From assembly GCF_017357245.1 (NCBI RefSeq), contig NZ_CP071612.1, positions 995,001-1,059,000 on the forward strand: a DNA stretch of 64,000 nt. Reading direction: 5' to 3'. The position numbers and the translations under genes were made by a program. Below the pieces are notes generated by a model that worked only from the letters and a program-made list of their open reading frames with translations, had not been told where the DNA came from and made no database searches. Shown here piece after piece: positions 1 through 8,717 of this stretch. This DNA is from Rhizobium bangladeshense. Its GTDB lineage: Bacteria; Pseudomonadota; Alphaproteobacteria; Rhizobiales; Rhizobiaceae. The stretch's first letter is position 1. Every line of letters begins with the position of its first letter.

Positions 1-98
1 TGCAATATGCCCTGACCTGGTACGGGCTTGCCGCCGTGCTCGTGGTCGTGGTGGCGATCTCCTGGTTTCGCAAGGAGGCCAAGCCGCCGCGGCAATAG
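1..98 (+). CDS. SURF1 family protein, C-terminal end (partial)
   Basis: Only the last 31 codons are visible, ending at the TAG at 96-98. The peptide reads YALTWYGLAAVLVVVVAISW and then a short basic tail. That is one hydrophobic membrane helix, as at the C-terminus of SURF1 proteins, which assist assembly of cytochrome c oxidase in the inner membrane. In rhizobia a SURF1 gene commonly lies at the end of the cta/cox cluster just before ispH, and the position here fits. The family call rests on this short tail and on gene order. Confidence 0.65.
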   Translation, partial: QYALTWYGLAAVLVVVVAISWFRKEAKPPRQ

Positions 99-161
99 TA
101 TCGCTTCAATTCTCTGCCATATTGGGCTAGAGGTCCCTAAACCTCTCAATCCGGAACAGAC

Positions 162-1163
162 ATGAATATTGCGGCGAAACCTCCCTTGACGATCAGGCTC
201 TGCGGTCCCCGCGGTTTCTGCGCCGGCGTCGACCGCGCCATCCAGATCGTCGTGCTGGCGCTGAAATCCTACGGCGCGCCCGTCTATGTGCGCCATGAGA
301 TCGTCCACAATCGTTATGTCGTCGAGGGGCTGGAGGCCAAGGGCGCCGTCTTCGTCGAGGAGCTGGACGAAATTCCGGCCGAGCATCGCGCCCAGCCGGT
401 GGTCTTCTCAGCCCATGGCGTGCCGAAATCGGTGCCGGAGGATGCGGCGAGCCGCAATCTCTTCTATCTCGACGCCACTTGTCCGCTGGTCTCCAAGGTC
501 CACAAGCAGGCGATGCGCCACAATCGCCTCGGCCGTCACGTCGTCCTCATCGGCCATGCCGGCCATCCCGAAGTGATCGGCACGATGGGGCAGTTGCCGG
601 AAGGCACGGTTTCGCTGATCGAGACGATCGAGGATGCCGATGCCTACGCCCCCGTCGATCCCGACAATCTCGGCTATGTCACCCAGACGACGCTGTCGGT
701 CGATGATACCGCCGGCGTCATTGCCCGCCTGCAGGAGCGCTTTCCCAAGCTGACCGCGCCTGCGGCGGATTCGATCTGTTATGCGACGACCAACCGCCAG
801 GAAGTGGTGAAGCAGGCGGCCCCCGGCTGCGATCTCTTCATCATCGTCGGGGCGCCGAATTCGTCCAATTCCAAGCGCCTCGTCGAAGTAGCGCTGAGGG
901 CAGGGGCGAAGAAATCGATTCTCGTGCAGCGCGCCGCCGAGCTCGACTGGGAGGAGATCGGCGCGATTTCGACGCTCGGCCTTTCCGCCGGTGCCTCGGC
1001 GCCCGAAGTCATCGTCAACGAGATCATCGAAGCTTTCCGCGCCCGCTTCGATGCCCGCGTCGAGCTGGCCGAGACGGTGCAGGAAACTGAAAACTTCCTG
1101 GTCAACCGCGAATTGCGCAGTATCGAGCTGACGGCAGCCGACATGGCCTTCGTCAATGGTTAG
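162..1163 (+). CDS. ispH: 4-hydroxy-3-methylbut-2-enyl diphosphate reductase
   Basis: This is the last enzyme of the MEP isoprenoid pathway. It reduces HMBPP to IPP and DMAPP in the cytoplasm using a [4Fe-4S] cluster. The 333-residue protein has the three cluster cysteines in their family contexts: C20 in GFCAGV, C107 in DATCPLV and C206 in [10 protein letters not shown]. The substrate-binding histidines are present in IVHNR (H50), SAHGV (H85) and GHAGHPE (H135). Length is normal for the family. It follows the SURF1 gene by 63 bp and precedes thrB by 54 bp in the same direction, so it may be co-transcribed with either. The ATG at 162 gives a protein that starts just before the conserved [13 protein letters not shown] segment. 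Confidence 0.97.
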   Translation: MNIAAKPPLTIRLCGPRGFCAGVDRAIQIVVLALKSYGAPVYVRHEIVHNRYVVEGLEAKGAVFVEELDEIPAEHRAQPVVFSAHGVPKSVPEDAASRNLFYLDATCPLVSKVHKQAMRHNRLGRHVVLIGHAGHPEVIGTMGQLPEGTVSLIETIEDADAYAPVDPDNLGYVTQTTLSVDDTAGVIARLQERFPKLTAPAADSICYATTNRQEVVKQAAPGCDLFIIVGAPNSSNSKRLVEVALRAGAKKSILVQRAAELDWEEIGAISTLGLSAGASAPEVIVNEIIEAFRARFDARVELAETVQETENFLVNRELRSIELTAADMAFVNG

Positions 1164-1217
1164 GCCGCCATCGCGGCCCAGCAATCCACCATCCATAATA
1201 CAGAGACGAGACCTCCC

Positions 1218-2183
1218 TTGGCAGTCTACACCGATATCGCCGAAGACGATCTGAAATGGTTCCTGACGGAATATGATGCAGGCACGCTGCTCTCCTACAA
1301 AGGCATCGCCGAAGGCGTAGAAAATTCCAATTTCCTGCTGCATACCTCCAAGGCCCCGCTGATCCTGACGCTCTATGAAAAGCGCGTGGAAAAGAGCGAT
1401 CTGCCTTTTTTCCTCGGCCTGATGCAGCATCTCTCGGCCCGAGGCCTCTCCTGCCCGCTGCCGCTGCCGCGGCGCGACGGCGCGCTGCTCGGCTCGCTCT
1501 CCGGCCGCCCGGCCGCGTTGATTTCCTTCCTCGAAGGCATGTGGCTGAGAAAGCCGGAGGCGAAGCACTGCCGCGAGGTCGGCAGGGCGCTCGCCGAAAT
1601 GCATGTGGCCGGCGAGGGCTTCGAGCTGAAACGTCCGAATGCGCTGTCGATCGACGGCTGGCGGGGGCTCTGGGAGAAATCCGAGGCGCGCGCCGGCGAG
1701 GTCGAGCCGGGCCTGCAGGGCGAGATCCGCAACGAGCTCGATTTTCTCGCCGCTGCCTGGCCGAAGAACCTGCCCTCTGGCGTCATCCATGCCGACCTCT
1801 TCCCCGACAACGTCTTCTTCCTTGGCGATGAGCTCTCCGGCCTGATCGATTTCTATTTCGCCTGCAACGACCTGCTCGCCTATGACGTCTCGATCTGCCT
1901 GAATGCCTGGTGCTTCGAGAAGGACGGCGCCTACAACATCACCAAGGGCACGGCGATGCTCGAGGGTTACCAGAGTGTCAGGCCGTTGAGCGGCGAGGAG
2001 ATCGTTGCCCTGCCGGTGCTCTCGCGCGGGTCGGCGCTTCGCTTCTTCCTGACGCGGCTCTATGACTGGCTGACGACGCCTGAGGGCGCCATGGTCACCA
2101 AGAAGGACCCGCTCGAATATTTGCGCAAGCTGCGCTTCCATCGCCAGATCAGCTCTCCGGCCGAATACGGGTTGAGCCTATGA
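1218..2183 (+). CDS. thrB: homoserine kinase (ThrB2/APH-fold type)
   Basis: This kinase phosphorylates homoserine to O-phosphohomoserine, the substrate of threonine synthase (a thrC is at 16205-17629). The 321-residue protein has the aminoglycoside-phosphotransferase fold and not the GHMP fold of the E. coli enzyme. Visible motifs are the nucleotide-binding start around [13 protein letters not shown], the catalytic loop [13 protein letters not shown] and the metal-binding IDFYFA segment. The start is the TTG at 1218, preceded by a purine-rich GAGACGAGA; no in-frame ATG precedes the conserved [11 protein letters not shown] start. The stop overlaps the rnhA start as ATGA, which suggests translational coupling. 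Confidence 0.94.
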   Translation: MAVYTDIAEDDLKWFLTEYDAGTLLSYKGIAEGVENSNFLLHTSKAPLILTLYEKRVEKSDLPFFLGLMQHLSARGLSCPLPLPRRDGALLGSLSGRPAALISFLEGMWLRKPEAKHCREVGRALAEMHVAGEGFELKRPNALSIDGWRGLWEKSEARAGEVEPGLQGEIRNELDFLAAAWPKNLPSGVIHADLFPDNVFFLGDELSGLIDFYFACNDLLAYDVSICLNAWCFEKDGAYNITKGTAMLEGYQSVRPLSGEEIVALPVLSRGSALRFFLTRLYDWLTTPEGAMVTKKDPLEYLRKLRFHRQISSPAEYGLSL

Positions 2184-2635
2184 AACATGTCGATATCTTC
2201 ACCGACGGTGCATGCTCCGGCAATCCCGGTCCCGGCGGCTGGGGCGCCGTCCTGCGTTACGGCGAGATCGAAAAGGAGCTTTGCGGGGGCGAGGCGGAGA
2301 CGACCAACAACCGCATGGAACTGATGGCGGCGATCTCGGCGCTGCAGGCCCTGAAGAGCCCTTGCGAAGTCGACCTCTATACCGATAGCGCCTATGTCAA
2401 GGACGGCATCTCCAAGTGGATTTTCGGCTGGAAGAAAAACGGCTGGAAGACATCGGACAAGAAGCCGGTGAAGAATGCCGAGCTCTGGCAGGCGCTGGAG
2501 GAAGCCCGCAACCGCCACAAGGTGACGCTACACTGGGTCAAGGGCCACGCCGGCCACCCGGAAAACGAACGCGCCGATGAACTCGCGCGTAGGGGCATGG
2601 AGCCGTTCAAGAAGGGCAAGGCGGTTTCGTTTTGA
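2180..2635 (+). CDS. rnhA: ribonuclease HI
   Basis: This enzyme degrades the RNA strand of RNA-DNA hybrids such as Okazaki primers and R-loops. The 151-residue protein has all four metal-binding carboxylates of the family: D9 ([11 protein letters not shown]), E47 (NNRMELMA), D69 (YTDSAYV) and D133 (ERADELA). The handle region [15 protein letters not shown] and the [13 protein letters not shown] loop are also present. It starts inside the last codons of thrB (ATGA overlap). The pairing of thrB with rnhA is common in rhizobia, with no known functional reason. Confidence 0.97.
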   Translation: MKHVDIFTDGACSGNPGPGGWGAVLRYGEIEKELCGGEAETTNNRMELMAAISALQALKSPCEVDLYTDSAYVKDGISKWIFGWKKNGWKTSDKKPVKNAELWQALEEARNRHKVTLHWVKGHAGHPENERADELARRGMEPFKKGKAVSF

Positions 2636-2714
2636 AGGGTGGGAGGTTTTGCCGTTGGCACCTCTCTCTATTAAAGCGCTGGCGGCATGAATGTGCCCCT
2701 CGGTCCAACCTAAT

Positions 2715-2803
2715 CTCCGTCATGCTCGGGCTTGACCCGAGCATCCACGCCGACACCTACCAGCAGGGGCATGGATCCTCGGCTCAAGGCCGAGGATGAC
2801 GGA
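2715..2803. repeat. rhizobial palindromic element (RPE-like), paired arms
   Basis: Two inverted arms face each other. The left arm reads CGTCATGCTCGGGCTTGACC and the right arm ends in CTCAAGGCCGAGGATGACGG. Each arm is itself a small hairpin, and about 25 bp separate them. The same architecture recurs at 18.6-19.3, 32.7 and 39.5-41.2 kb. It lies in the 277-bp gap between the convergent rnhA and the metallopeptidase gene, where it may end transcription from both sides. No gene is seen in the rest of this gap. Confidence 0.8.
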
Positions 2804-2912
2804 ATACGTGGGGTCGTCGCAGCCAATTCGTCCCCGAAAGCCGACAATGGGCGGAGGCGGACTCATCCGATGACGAGCACGGAGTGGATCGGAGAGGCTT
2901 TGCATCTCACTG

Positions 2913-3974
2913 CTATGGCGCCGCCGCGCCCTGGATCAGCCGATGCAGATATTCGAGCTTGGCGACGACGGGCGAAGAGAGCACGAAGGGATAGGCGTCG
3001 GGCTGGCCCATGCTGCGCTGGATGGCGTTGATCGCGAGACTGAGCGGCACCCAGGCACTGACGAGTTGCTCGGCGCTCTTGGCCCTGTAGGGAAGAAAAT
3101 CGACCTCGCCGGATATTTCCTCATGGCCGCGCGGATCGATGGCTATGCCGAAGGCGCGGGCTGTCTCCAGCGTATCGACGATATGGAGGTAATGCGCGAA
3201 GCATTCGGCGAAATCCTCCCAGGGGTGCGATGACGCATAGGCGCTGATGAAATTATCATGCCATCCCAGGGGCGGGCCGGCCGCATAGTGTTTCTGGAGG
3301 GCCGCCAGATAATCCTGCCGCTCGTCGCCGAAGACGGCGCGGAAATCGTCGAGGCCGTTCTGGTCACGCACCAGCTTGTTCCAGATGAAATGGCCGGCCT
3401 CGTGGCGGAAATGCCCGAGCAGCGTGCGATAGGGCTCGTTCATCGAGCTGCGCGCCTGTTCGCGGGTGGCGTCGTCGGCTTCGGCAGCGCGGATGGTGAT
3501 CAGGCCTTCCTCGTGGCCGGTCATGGCAGGCACGACATTGCCGTTGCCCTGCAGGGAATCTTCGAGGAAATCGAAGACGAGGCCGCCTTGCGGATCCTCG
3601 CCGCGATCGGGATGCGGCAGCTTCCAGCGCAGCAGCGAATAGAAGAGATGACGCTGCGCCTGGCCGATGCGCCGCCAGCGGTCGATGCCGTCCTGAGTAT
3701 CGGTGTTCGGCACCAGCCGGTTATGGCGGCAGGCGGCGCAGAATTCGCCGTCGCCCTCCACCAGCCAGTTGCAGATGTCGAGGCCTGCGTTGGCGCAGAA
3801 ACGGACCTTGCGGTCGGCGTCGGAAACGAGCTGCCAGACCGCCTCTTCGCAGGGCTCCAGCGCGTGCATGGCAAGGTCGCCGGGCAGGAAGCCGAGACGG
3901 TGGTTGCAGCGCACGCAGTGGCGGTTATCGAAGTGGACGACCTGGTCGCAATTGTCGCAGGCAAATAGCTTCAT
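2913..3974 (-). CDS. zinc-ribbon putative metallopeptidase (DUF2248/Peptidase_Mx type)
   Basis: This 353-residue protein probably acts as a zinc-dependent peptidase in the cytoplasm; its substrate is unknown. An N-terminal zinc ribbon has CxxC pairs at C6/C9 and C20/C23, followed by a further pair of cysteines in a CAACRHN segment near residue 105. Around residue 220 the HFRHEAGHFIW segment supplies an HExxH-type zinc site. The C-terminal half, containing EDFAECFAHYLHI, is typical of this family. The frame stays open upstream to 4211, but that extension is Arg/Pro/Ser-rich and overlaps csbD. The ATG at 3974 starts directly at the zinc ribbon and is preferred. Confidence 0.82.
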   Translation of the reverse strand: MKLFACDNCDQVVHFDNRHCVRCNHRLGFLPGDLAMHALEPCEEAVWQLVSDADRKVRFCANAGLDICNWLVEGDGEFCAACRHNRLVPNTDTQDGIDRWRRIGQAQRHLFYSLLRWKLPHPDRGEDPQGGLVFDFLEDSLQGNGNVVPAMTGHEEGLITIRAAEADDATREQARSSMNEPYRTLLGHFRHEAGHFIWNKLVRDQNGLDDFRAVFGDERQDYLAALQKHYAAGPPLGWHDNFISAYASSHPWEDFAECFAHYLHIVDTLETARAFGIAIDPRGHEEISGEVDFLPYRAKSAEQLVSAWVPLSLAINAIQRSMGQPDAYPFVLSSPVVAKLEYLHRLIQGAAAP

Positions 3975-4062
3975 CGTTTTAATCTCTGCAAAGCAGGAGC
4001 GGGATTGAAAATGCCCGCCGCGCGGGCGCAGCGGGCATGTTGATGAGGGCCGAGCTTGTGGT

Positions 4063-4254
4063 TCAGAGCCTGTCGACGGCGCCCTTGAGCTTGTCCTTGA
4101 CCTTGCCTGCTGCGACCTGTCCCTTGCCCTTGGCTTCCTGGACGTCGCCCTTGGCCTGCATGTCGGGGTCGTCGGTGGCCCGGCCGACCGCCCGCTTGGT
4201 CTTGCCGGCAATTTCGTTTGCCTTGCCTGAAATCTTGTCGCTGGTGCTACCCAT
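4063..4254 (-). CDS. CsbD family stress protein
   Basis: This 63-residue hydrophilic protein resembles the CsbD family, small general-stress proteins of unknown mechanism. It is full of Lys, Ala, Gly and Asp and has the characteristic repeats KISGKANEIAGKTKRAVGRA and AKGKGQVAAGKVKDKLKGAVD. A good ribosome-binding site, GGAGA, lies 8 bases before the ATG. It sits alone between the metallopeptidase and yqgE genes, all on the minus strand. Confidence 0.9.
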   Translation of the reverse strand: MGSTSDKISGKANEIAGKTKRAVGRATDDPDMQAKGDVQEAKGKGQVAAGKVKDKLKGAVDRL

Positions 4255-4330
4255 CTGTGATGTCTCCGTGCTCGGCGTCGGACCTCTCGTCCGCGCGGGA
4301 AGGGAACGTCACTCGCGCCTAATCGTTCCC

Positions 4331-4412
4331 GCGACTGTCATGGAGCAGCGACTGTCATGGAGCAGCGACCGTCAGGGAGCGGCGACCGTCAGGCGAGCAG
4401 CGACCCTCAGGC
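4331..4412. repeat. short tandem repeat, 17-18 bp units
   Basis: About four and a half imperfect head-to-tail copies of a 17-18 bp unit are visible (GCGACTGTCATGGAGCA, then GCGACCGTCAGGGAGCG and similar). The last partial copy runs into the 3' end of the yqgE gene, so the array follows that gene on the minus strand. Copies drift in sequence towards the gene. Confidence 0.8.
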
Positions 4413-5012
4413 GTGGCCGGCTTCGGCCGAAAGCATGGCGGCGTTGATGCCCATACCGGCGAGCGCCCGCTCGTATTTGTCCTCGAGGTTACGGTCGAAG
4501 ATCAGTTCCTCATTGGCAGGGCAGGTGAGCCAGCCATTGTTGGCGACCTCGTTTTCGAGCTGGCCGGCCGCCCAGGAGGAATAGCCGAGCAGCATCGTCG
4601 CGCGTTTCGGCCCGGCGCCCTTGGAAATGGCGCGCACGATGTCGAGCGTCGCCGTCAGGCAGATGTCGTCGCTGACCGGGATCGAGGAGTCGCTGGCATA
4701 ATCGTCCGAATGCAGCACGAAGCCGCGGCCGCTTTCAACCGGGCCGCCGGTCTGGATCGGGAAGTCGCGCGCCCGCTGCGGCAGAACGATCGGTTCTTCC
4801 TGCTTGATCATGTCGAGATGCAGCAGCACGTCGGTGAAAGTGAGGCTCTGCGGCCGGTTGATGACGAAGCCCATGGCCCCGGCATCCGAGTGCGCGCAGA
4901 TGTAAATCACCGTGCGCGCGAAATTGCGGTCTTCCATTCCCGGCATGGCGATGAGGAACTGGCCATCGAAGAAGCCACGTTCCCGTCTGTTCTTCAGCGT
5001 CGATAAGGACAT
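4407..5012 (-). CDS. YqgE/AlgH family protein
   Basis: This 201-residue cytoplasmic protein of unknown biochemical role belongs to the widely conserved YqgE/AlgH (UPF0301) family. Diagnostic segments are [30 protein letters not shown], the QTGGPVE loop and the [15 protein letters not shown] segment. Two adjacent ATG codons (5015 and 5012) follow an AGGAGG site. The second gives better spacing and directly precedes [12 protein letters not shown], so it is chosen. A longer frame reaching 5051 lacks support. Confidence 0.93.
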   Translation of the reverse strand: MSLSTLKNRRERGFFDGQFLIAMPGMEDRNFARTVIYICAHSDAGAMGFVINRPQSLTFTDVLLHLDMIKQEEPIVLPQRARDFPIQTGGPVESGRGFVLHSDDYASDSSIPVSDDICLTATLDIVRAISKGAGPKRATMLLGYSSWAAGQLENEVANNGWLTCPANEELIFDRNLEDKYERALAGMGINAAMLSAEAGHA

Positions 5013-5152
5013 CATTCCTCCTGCTGCCAGACCGCACAAAGGCCCCGACAAGAGAAAGATGGGCCAATGTCACAAATCAATCAACCGAAAATGAAGATTA
5101 AATGGCCGCCGCTTCTGGCGGCCGGAGAGCACTTTCGGTAAACCTTTGTTCC

Positions 5153-5992
5153 ATGATGACTATTTCATTGGCCTCGCGACGGCTTTTGATGGCGGCCATT
5201 TCCCTGACCGCGAGCCTTGCCCCCTTTTTTTCCGCCAAGGCGGAAATGAGCGCCTGGGCCGAGGCCGAGGGAGGCCGCATGCGCCTCGTGGCGCTGGCGC
5301 CCGATGCCAGTGGCAAAATCCGCGCCGGCCTGCAGATCGAACCGACACCCGGCTGGATCACCTACTGGCGCGAGCCCGGCAACAGCGGCATTCCGCCTCA
5401 GGTCACCATCGCGCCGGCCGGCGGCGTAAGGCTCGATGCCATCGCCTATCCCCTGCCGAAGCATTTTTTCAAAGGTGGGATCGAGGATATCGCCTATGAC
5501 GCGCCGGTGACGCTGCCGCTGTCGCTGACGGCGGCCGGCAAAGGCGAGGTCACGATCGATGCGACAGTCTTCATCGGCATCTGCAAGGATATCTGCATTC
5601 CCTTCCAGGCGAATTTGAGCCTGAAGCTCGGCCGCGCCATGCAGTCGCGCCCGGAAGAAGAGGCGATCCTTGCGGCGGCCGATGCGACGCTGCCGAAGCC
5701 GCCGTCGGATGATTTCAAGGTGACGGCGCATGCGATCTCGCCCGATCGGAAGACGCTGTCGCTGACGCTCGCTCTGCCGGCCGACGGCAAGGGCGCGCCC
5801 GATATCATCGTCACCGGTCCGAGCGGCTATGCCTTCACCAAGCAGAGCGGCGGCAAACGCGAGGGCGCCACCTTCAGGACCGACGTGATGATCGGCAAAC
5901 TACCAAAGGATTACGACATTTCGGGCGAGCGCTGGCGCGTGCTTGTCATCGATGGCGGCAGGGCAATGGAGACCGCGCTTGCCTTTGATTGA
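5153..5992 (+). CDS. DsbD N-terminal-domain-like secreted protein
   Basis: The protein (about 279 residues) starts with a signal peptide, RRLLMAAISLTASLAPFFSA followed by KAE. The mature part matches the periplasmic alpha domain of thiol:disulfide interchange protein DsbD (DsbD_N). It has the WITYWREPGNSGIPP segment and a redox-type cysteine pair in FIGICKDICIPF. It has neither the membrane-electron-transfer part nor the thioredoxin part of full DsbD, so it is a stand-alone domain. It probably hands reducing power to, or corrects disulfides in, periplasmic partners. Two consecutive ATGs (5153, 5156) are possible starts. It is divergent from yqgE and is followed by a peroxiredoxin, which suggests a redox neighbourhood. 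Confidence 0.82.
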   Translation: MMTISLASRRLLMAAISLTASLAPFFSAKAEMSAWAEAEGGRMRLVALAPDASGKIRAGLQIEPTPGWITYWREPGNSGIPPQVTIAPAGGVRLDAIAYPLPKHFFKGGIEDIAYDAPVTLPLSLTAAGKGEVTIDATVFIGICKDICIPFQANLSLKLGRAMQSRPEEEAILAAADATLPKPPSDDFKVTAHAISPDRKTLSLTLALPADGKGAPDIIVTGPSGYAFTKQSGGKREGATFRTDVMIGKLPKDYDISGERWRVLVIDGGRAMETALAFD

Positions 5993-6073
5993 CCGGCACT
6001 TATAGTCACCCTCATTCCCCGACGGCGCCTGCCGTCCAGCCCGAACCCCGCAATAGAACCGGAGGAGAAAACC

Positions 6074-6559
6074 ATGACCATCGCGATCGGCGACAAGCTT
6101 CCGGCCGCCACCTTCAAGGAAAAGACCGCGGACGGCCCGGTCGAAATCACCACCGAGCAGCTTTTCGCCGGCAAGCGCGTCGTGCTCTTTGCCGTGCCGG
6201 GCGCCTTTACGCCCACCTGCTCGCTGAACCACCTGCCGGGTTATCTCGAAAACCGGGACACCATCCTCGGCAAGGGCATCGACGACATCGCCGTGCTCGC
6301 CGTCAACGACTGGCATGTGATGGGCGCCTGGGCGCAATCCTCAGGCGGCCTCGGCAAGATCCACTTCCTCGCTGATTGGGATGCCGGCTTCACCAAGGCC
6401 GTCGGCCTGGAAGCCGACCTCTCCGCCGGCGGCCTCGGCCTGCGCTCCAAGCGCTATTCGATGCTGGTCGAAGACGGCGTCGTGAAAGCCCTCAACATCG
6501 AGGAAAGCCCCGGCCAGGCGACGGTTTCCGGTGCGGCGGCGATGTTGGAACTGCTTTGA
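6074..6559 (+). CDS. peroxiredoxin (Prx5/thioredoxin-dependent peroxidase type)
   Basis: This 161-residue peroxidase reduces hydrogen peroxide and alkyl peroxides in the cytoplasm. The peroxidatic cysteine is C49 in PGAFTPTCS, with the upstream VVLFAVPGAF strand and the later LGLRSKRYSMLVEDGVV segment typical of the Prx5 group. No second cysteine is present, so it must work as a 1-Cys enzyme with glutaredoxin, glutathione or another thiol as reductant. GGAGG lies just upstream of the ATG. A Rho-independent terminator follows the stop codon. Confidence 0.93.
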   Translation: MTIAIGDKLPAATFKEKTADGPVEITTEQLFAGKRVVLFAVPGAFTPTCSLNHLPGYLENRDTILGKGIDDIAVLAVNDWHVMGAWAQSSGGLGKIHFLADWDAGFTKAVGLEADLSAGGLGLRSKRYSMLVEDGVVKALNIEESPGQATVSGAAAMLELL

Positions 6560-6582
6560 AGCACTATTCCGGAGAGATGAAG

Positions 6583-6607
6583 GGGCGGCCATACGGTCGC
6601 CCTTTTT
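6583..6607 (+). terminator. Rho-independent terminator after peroxiredoxin gene
   Basis: The arms GGGCG-GCC and GGT-CGCCC pair around an ATAC loop and are followed by five T residues. It lies 24 bases after the peroxiredoxin stop codon. Confidence 0.85.
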
Positions 6608-6914
6608 GTTGCTGGGCGGGACGTTTGGCCGAAGAAGACGTGCGCCGGCCGCTGCTGTAGAGCCGCCACCTCCCCACCCTCATTCCTGTCTCGTCACAGC
6701 AACGAGGAGATTGGTGCTGTCTTAGGAACGTCCAACGTAGCATTCGCTGCGCCGCCGTGGTCAAGCCCGGGCAGGACGGAGGAGAGGTTGGGCTGCTGAA
6801 GCAAGTGCCGATGGAGTGGTAAGCACCTCCTGCTCACTGTGATCTGACGTCTGCGACCGGCTCGTCTTCTCTACTCCATTGGGAGGACAATCCGCGCCTC
6901 AATCCTGCCGCAAT
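6608..6914. other. intergenic region before the zinc-uptake operon
   Basis: No convincing gene is seen in these roughly 300 bases. Around 6758-6787 there is one degenerate half of the palindromic element (TCAAGCCCGGGCAGGACGGA). The right end leads into the Zur-like operator. Confidence 0.5.
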
Positions 6915-6942
6915 CGTTATAACATAACAGTAATGTTATTAC
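6915..6942. promoter_or_regulatory. Zur-like operator in front of the zinc-uptake operon
   Basis: Two AT-rich dyads sit side by side in GC-rich DNA: GTTATAACATAAC (6915-6927) and GTAATGTTATTAC (6930-6942). The pattern resembles the Zur boxes known from alphaproteobacteria. The position, 15 bases before the first start codon of a zinc ABC transporter operon, fits repression by zinc-loaded Zur. The regulator is inferred; no zur gene is in this window. Confidence 0.75.
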
Positions 6943-6957
6943 ATCGTAGGATCAGCT

Positions 6958-7086
6958 ATGCCGCGAAACCCCGACCGCCTTCCCATCAGCCTCATGGGAC
7001 AATCGGCCTTATTGAGGGTAGTCGGCATCACACTGATTATTGCCGTCCTCTGGCTCGCCATTCACTGGGCGGTTCTGCTGCCATGA
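6958..7086 (+). CDS. 42-residue single-span membrane peptide, first gene of the zinc-uptake operon
   Basis: The ATG at 6958 lies just after the Zur-like operator and an AGGA site, and opens a 42-codon frame. Its product has a polar N-terminus (MPRNPDRLPISLMGQS) followed by one strong transmembrane helix (VVGITLIIAVLWLAIHWAVL). The stop overlaps the start of the ATPase gene as ATGA, exactly like the next junction in the operon. Position, coupling and a clean hydrophobic segment argue that it is a real gene. It may be a small subunit or regulator of the transporter. I do not recognise the family. Confidence 0.65.
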   Translation: MPRNPDRLPISLMGQSALLRVVGITLIIAVLWLAIHWAVLLP

Positions 7087-7832
7087 CGCCGTTGATCCGT
7101 CTCGATGATCTCACCATCGCCTATAACAGGCATCCGGCCGTTCATCACGTTACCGGCGCTTTTGCACCCGGCAGCCTGACGGCGATTGCCGGGCCGAACG
7201 GGGCCGGCAAGTCGACGCTGTTGAAGGCGATCATGGGTGAGCTTCGTCCGGCCGAGGGCAGGGTCGAACACCGGCTCGGCCGGGCGGAATTCGGTTATCT
7301 CCCGCAGGCGGCCGAGATCGATCGGCGCTTTCCGATCTCGGTCATCGACACGGTCATGCTCGGCGTCTGGAAGGCGAGGGGAGCCTTCGGCCGTGTCGCG
7401 CCCGCCGACGTGAAGAGAGCAGGCGAGGCGCTTGCCGCCGTCGGCCTCGACGGTTTTGCCAGGCGCCATGTCGGATCTCTCTCGGCCGGCCAATTCCAGC
7501 GCGTGCTCTTCGCCCGGCTGTTGCTGCAGGATGCCGGCGTCATCCTGCTCGACGAACCATTCACGGCAATCGATGCCCGCACGACCAGGGATCTCGTCGA
7601 TATCGTCGCCCGCTGGCATGGCGAAGGCCGCACCGTCATCGCCGTGCTGCATGATTTCGAGCTTGTCCGGGCGCATTTCCCTCAGACCTTGCTGCTAGCC
7701 CGCGAGCTTGTCGGATGGGGGACGACCGCCGACATCATGTCCTCCGCCAATCTGATGAAGGCCCGCGCTATGGCCGAGCGCTGGGATGAGGATGCGGCGA
7801 CCTGCGCCCCGCAAGAGGCGCCGGCGGCATGA
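7083..7832 (+). CDS. zinc ABC transporter ATP-binding protein (AztA-like)
   Basis: This 249-residue ATPase powers the transporter formed with the next two genes. It has Walker A (GPNGAGKST, about residues 38-46), the signature LSAGQFQRVLFARLLLQ and Walker B VILLDEPF with a following HDF switch region. The sequence type is that of the metal (Zn/Mn) uptake ABC family. The frame is open further upstream to 6879. However, the 42-aa gene before it uses another frame and ends with ATGA at this ATG, so 7083 is the start. Confidence 0.9.
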   Translation: MTPLIRLDDLTIAYNRHPAVHHVTGAFAPGSLTAIAGPNGAGKSTLLKAIMGELRPAEGRVEHRLGRAEFGYLPQAAEIDRRFPISVIDTVMLGVWKARGAFGRVAPADVKRAGEALAAVGLDGFARRHVGSLSAGQFQRVLFARLLLQDAGVILLDEPFTAIDARTTRDLVDIVARWHGEGRTVIAVLHDFELVRAHFPQTLLLARELVGWGTTADIMSSANLMKARAMAERWDEDAATCAPQEAPAA

Positions 7833-8701
7833 CGGCCTACGATCTCTTCCTCGCGCCCTTTGACGATTTCGGTTTCATGCGCCGCGCCCTTGTCGCCTGC
7901 CTCTGCCTCGGGCTCGGTTCCGGGCCAATCGGCGTTTTCCTGATGCTGAGGCGCATGAGCCTGATGGGCGACGCCATGAGCCATGCCGTGCTGCCCGGCG
8001 CGGCGATCGGTTATCTCGTCGCCGGCTCGCTGTCGCTGACGGCGATGGGCCTCGGCGGCCTTGTCGCCGGCCTGTCGGTGGCGCTGCTTTCCGGTGCGGT
8101 CAGCCGTATGACCGTGCTGCGGGAGGATGCGAGCTTTGCCAGCTTCTATCTCGCGTCGCTGGCGCTCGGCGTCCTGATCGTCTCGCTGCGCGGCTCGAAT
8201 ATCGATCTGCTGCATGTGCTCTTCGGCACCATCCTGGCGATCGATGCCCCCGCCCTTTACCAGATCGGCGCGATCACCTCGCTGACGCTCGTCGTCCTCG
8301 CCGCCATCTACCGGCCGCTGGTGGCCGAGTGCTTCGATCCGGGTTTCCTGCGCGCCGTCGGCGGGCGTGGGCCGATCTATCATGTTCTCTTCCTGCTGCT
8401 CGTTGTGCTGAACCTCGTCGCCAGCTTCCAGGCGCTCGGCACTCTGATGGCGGTTGGCCTGATGATGCTGCCGGCCGCCGTCGCCCAGCTCTGGTCGCGC
8501 AGCCTGCCCGTCATGATGCTGATCGCGACCGCCAGCGCCGGCGCCTCCGGCTATCTCGGCCTGATCGCCTCCTACCATCTCGAACTCGCCTCCGGCCCGA
8601 CGATCATCATGACGGCGGCCCTCATCTACGCCTTCTCGATCCTTTTCGCACCCTCCGGCATCGCCCGGCGCCTCTTTCCCCGCCCGCATCTGAAGGGCTG
8701 A
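7829..8701 (+). CDS. zinc ABC transporter permease (AztB-like)
   Basis: This 290-residue integral membrane protein belongs to the ABC-3 (ZnuB/SitC) permease family. It has about eight hydrophobic segments. The cytoplasmic segment RRMSLMGDAMSHAVLPGAAI is the family's most conserved stretch and contacts the ATPase. The gene overlaps the ATPase gene by ATGA. It forms the inner-membrane channel for zinc delivered by the binding protein encoded downstream. Confidence 0.92.
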   Translation: MTAYDLFLAPFDDFGFMRRALVACLCLGLGSGPIGVFLMLRRMSLMGDAMSHAVLPGAAIGYLVAGSLSLTAMGLGGLVAGLSVALLSGAVSRMTVLREDASFASFYLASLALGVLIVSLRGSNIDLLHVLFGTILAIDAPALYQIGAITSLTLVVLAAIYRPLVAECFDPGFLRAVGGRGPIYHVLFLLLVVLNLVASFQALGTLMAVGLMMLPAAVAQLWSRSLPVMMLIATASAGASGYLGLIASYHLELASGPTIIMTAALIYAFSILFAPSGIARRLFPRPHLKG

Positions 8702-8717
8702 CCTCAAGGAGACTTCG

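Noticed and set aside
408..2141. 577-codon open frame on the minus strand opposite ispH and thrB
   Set aside because: It is the antisense shadow of two clearly identified genes in GC-rich DNA and shows no recognisable domain.
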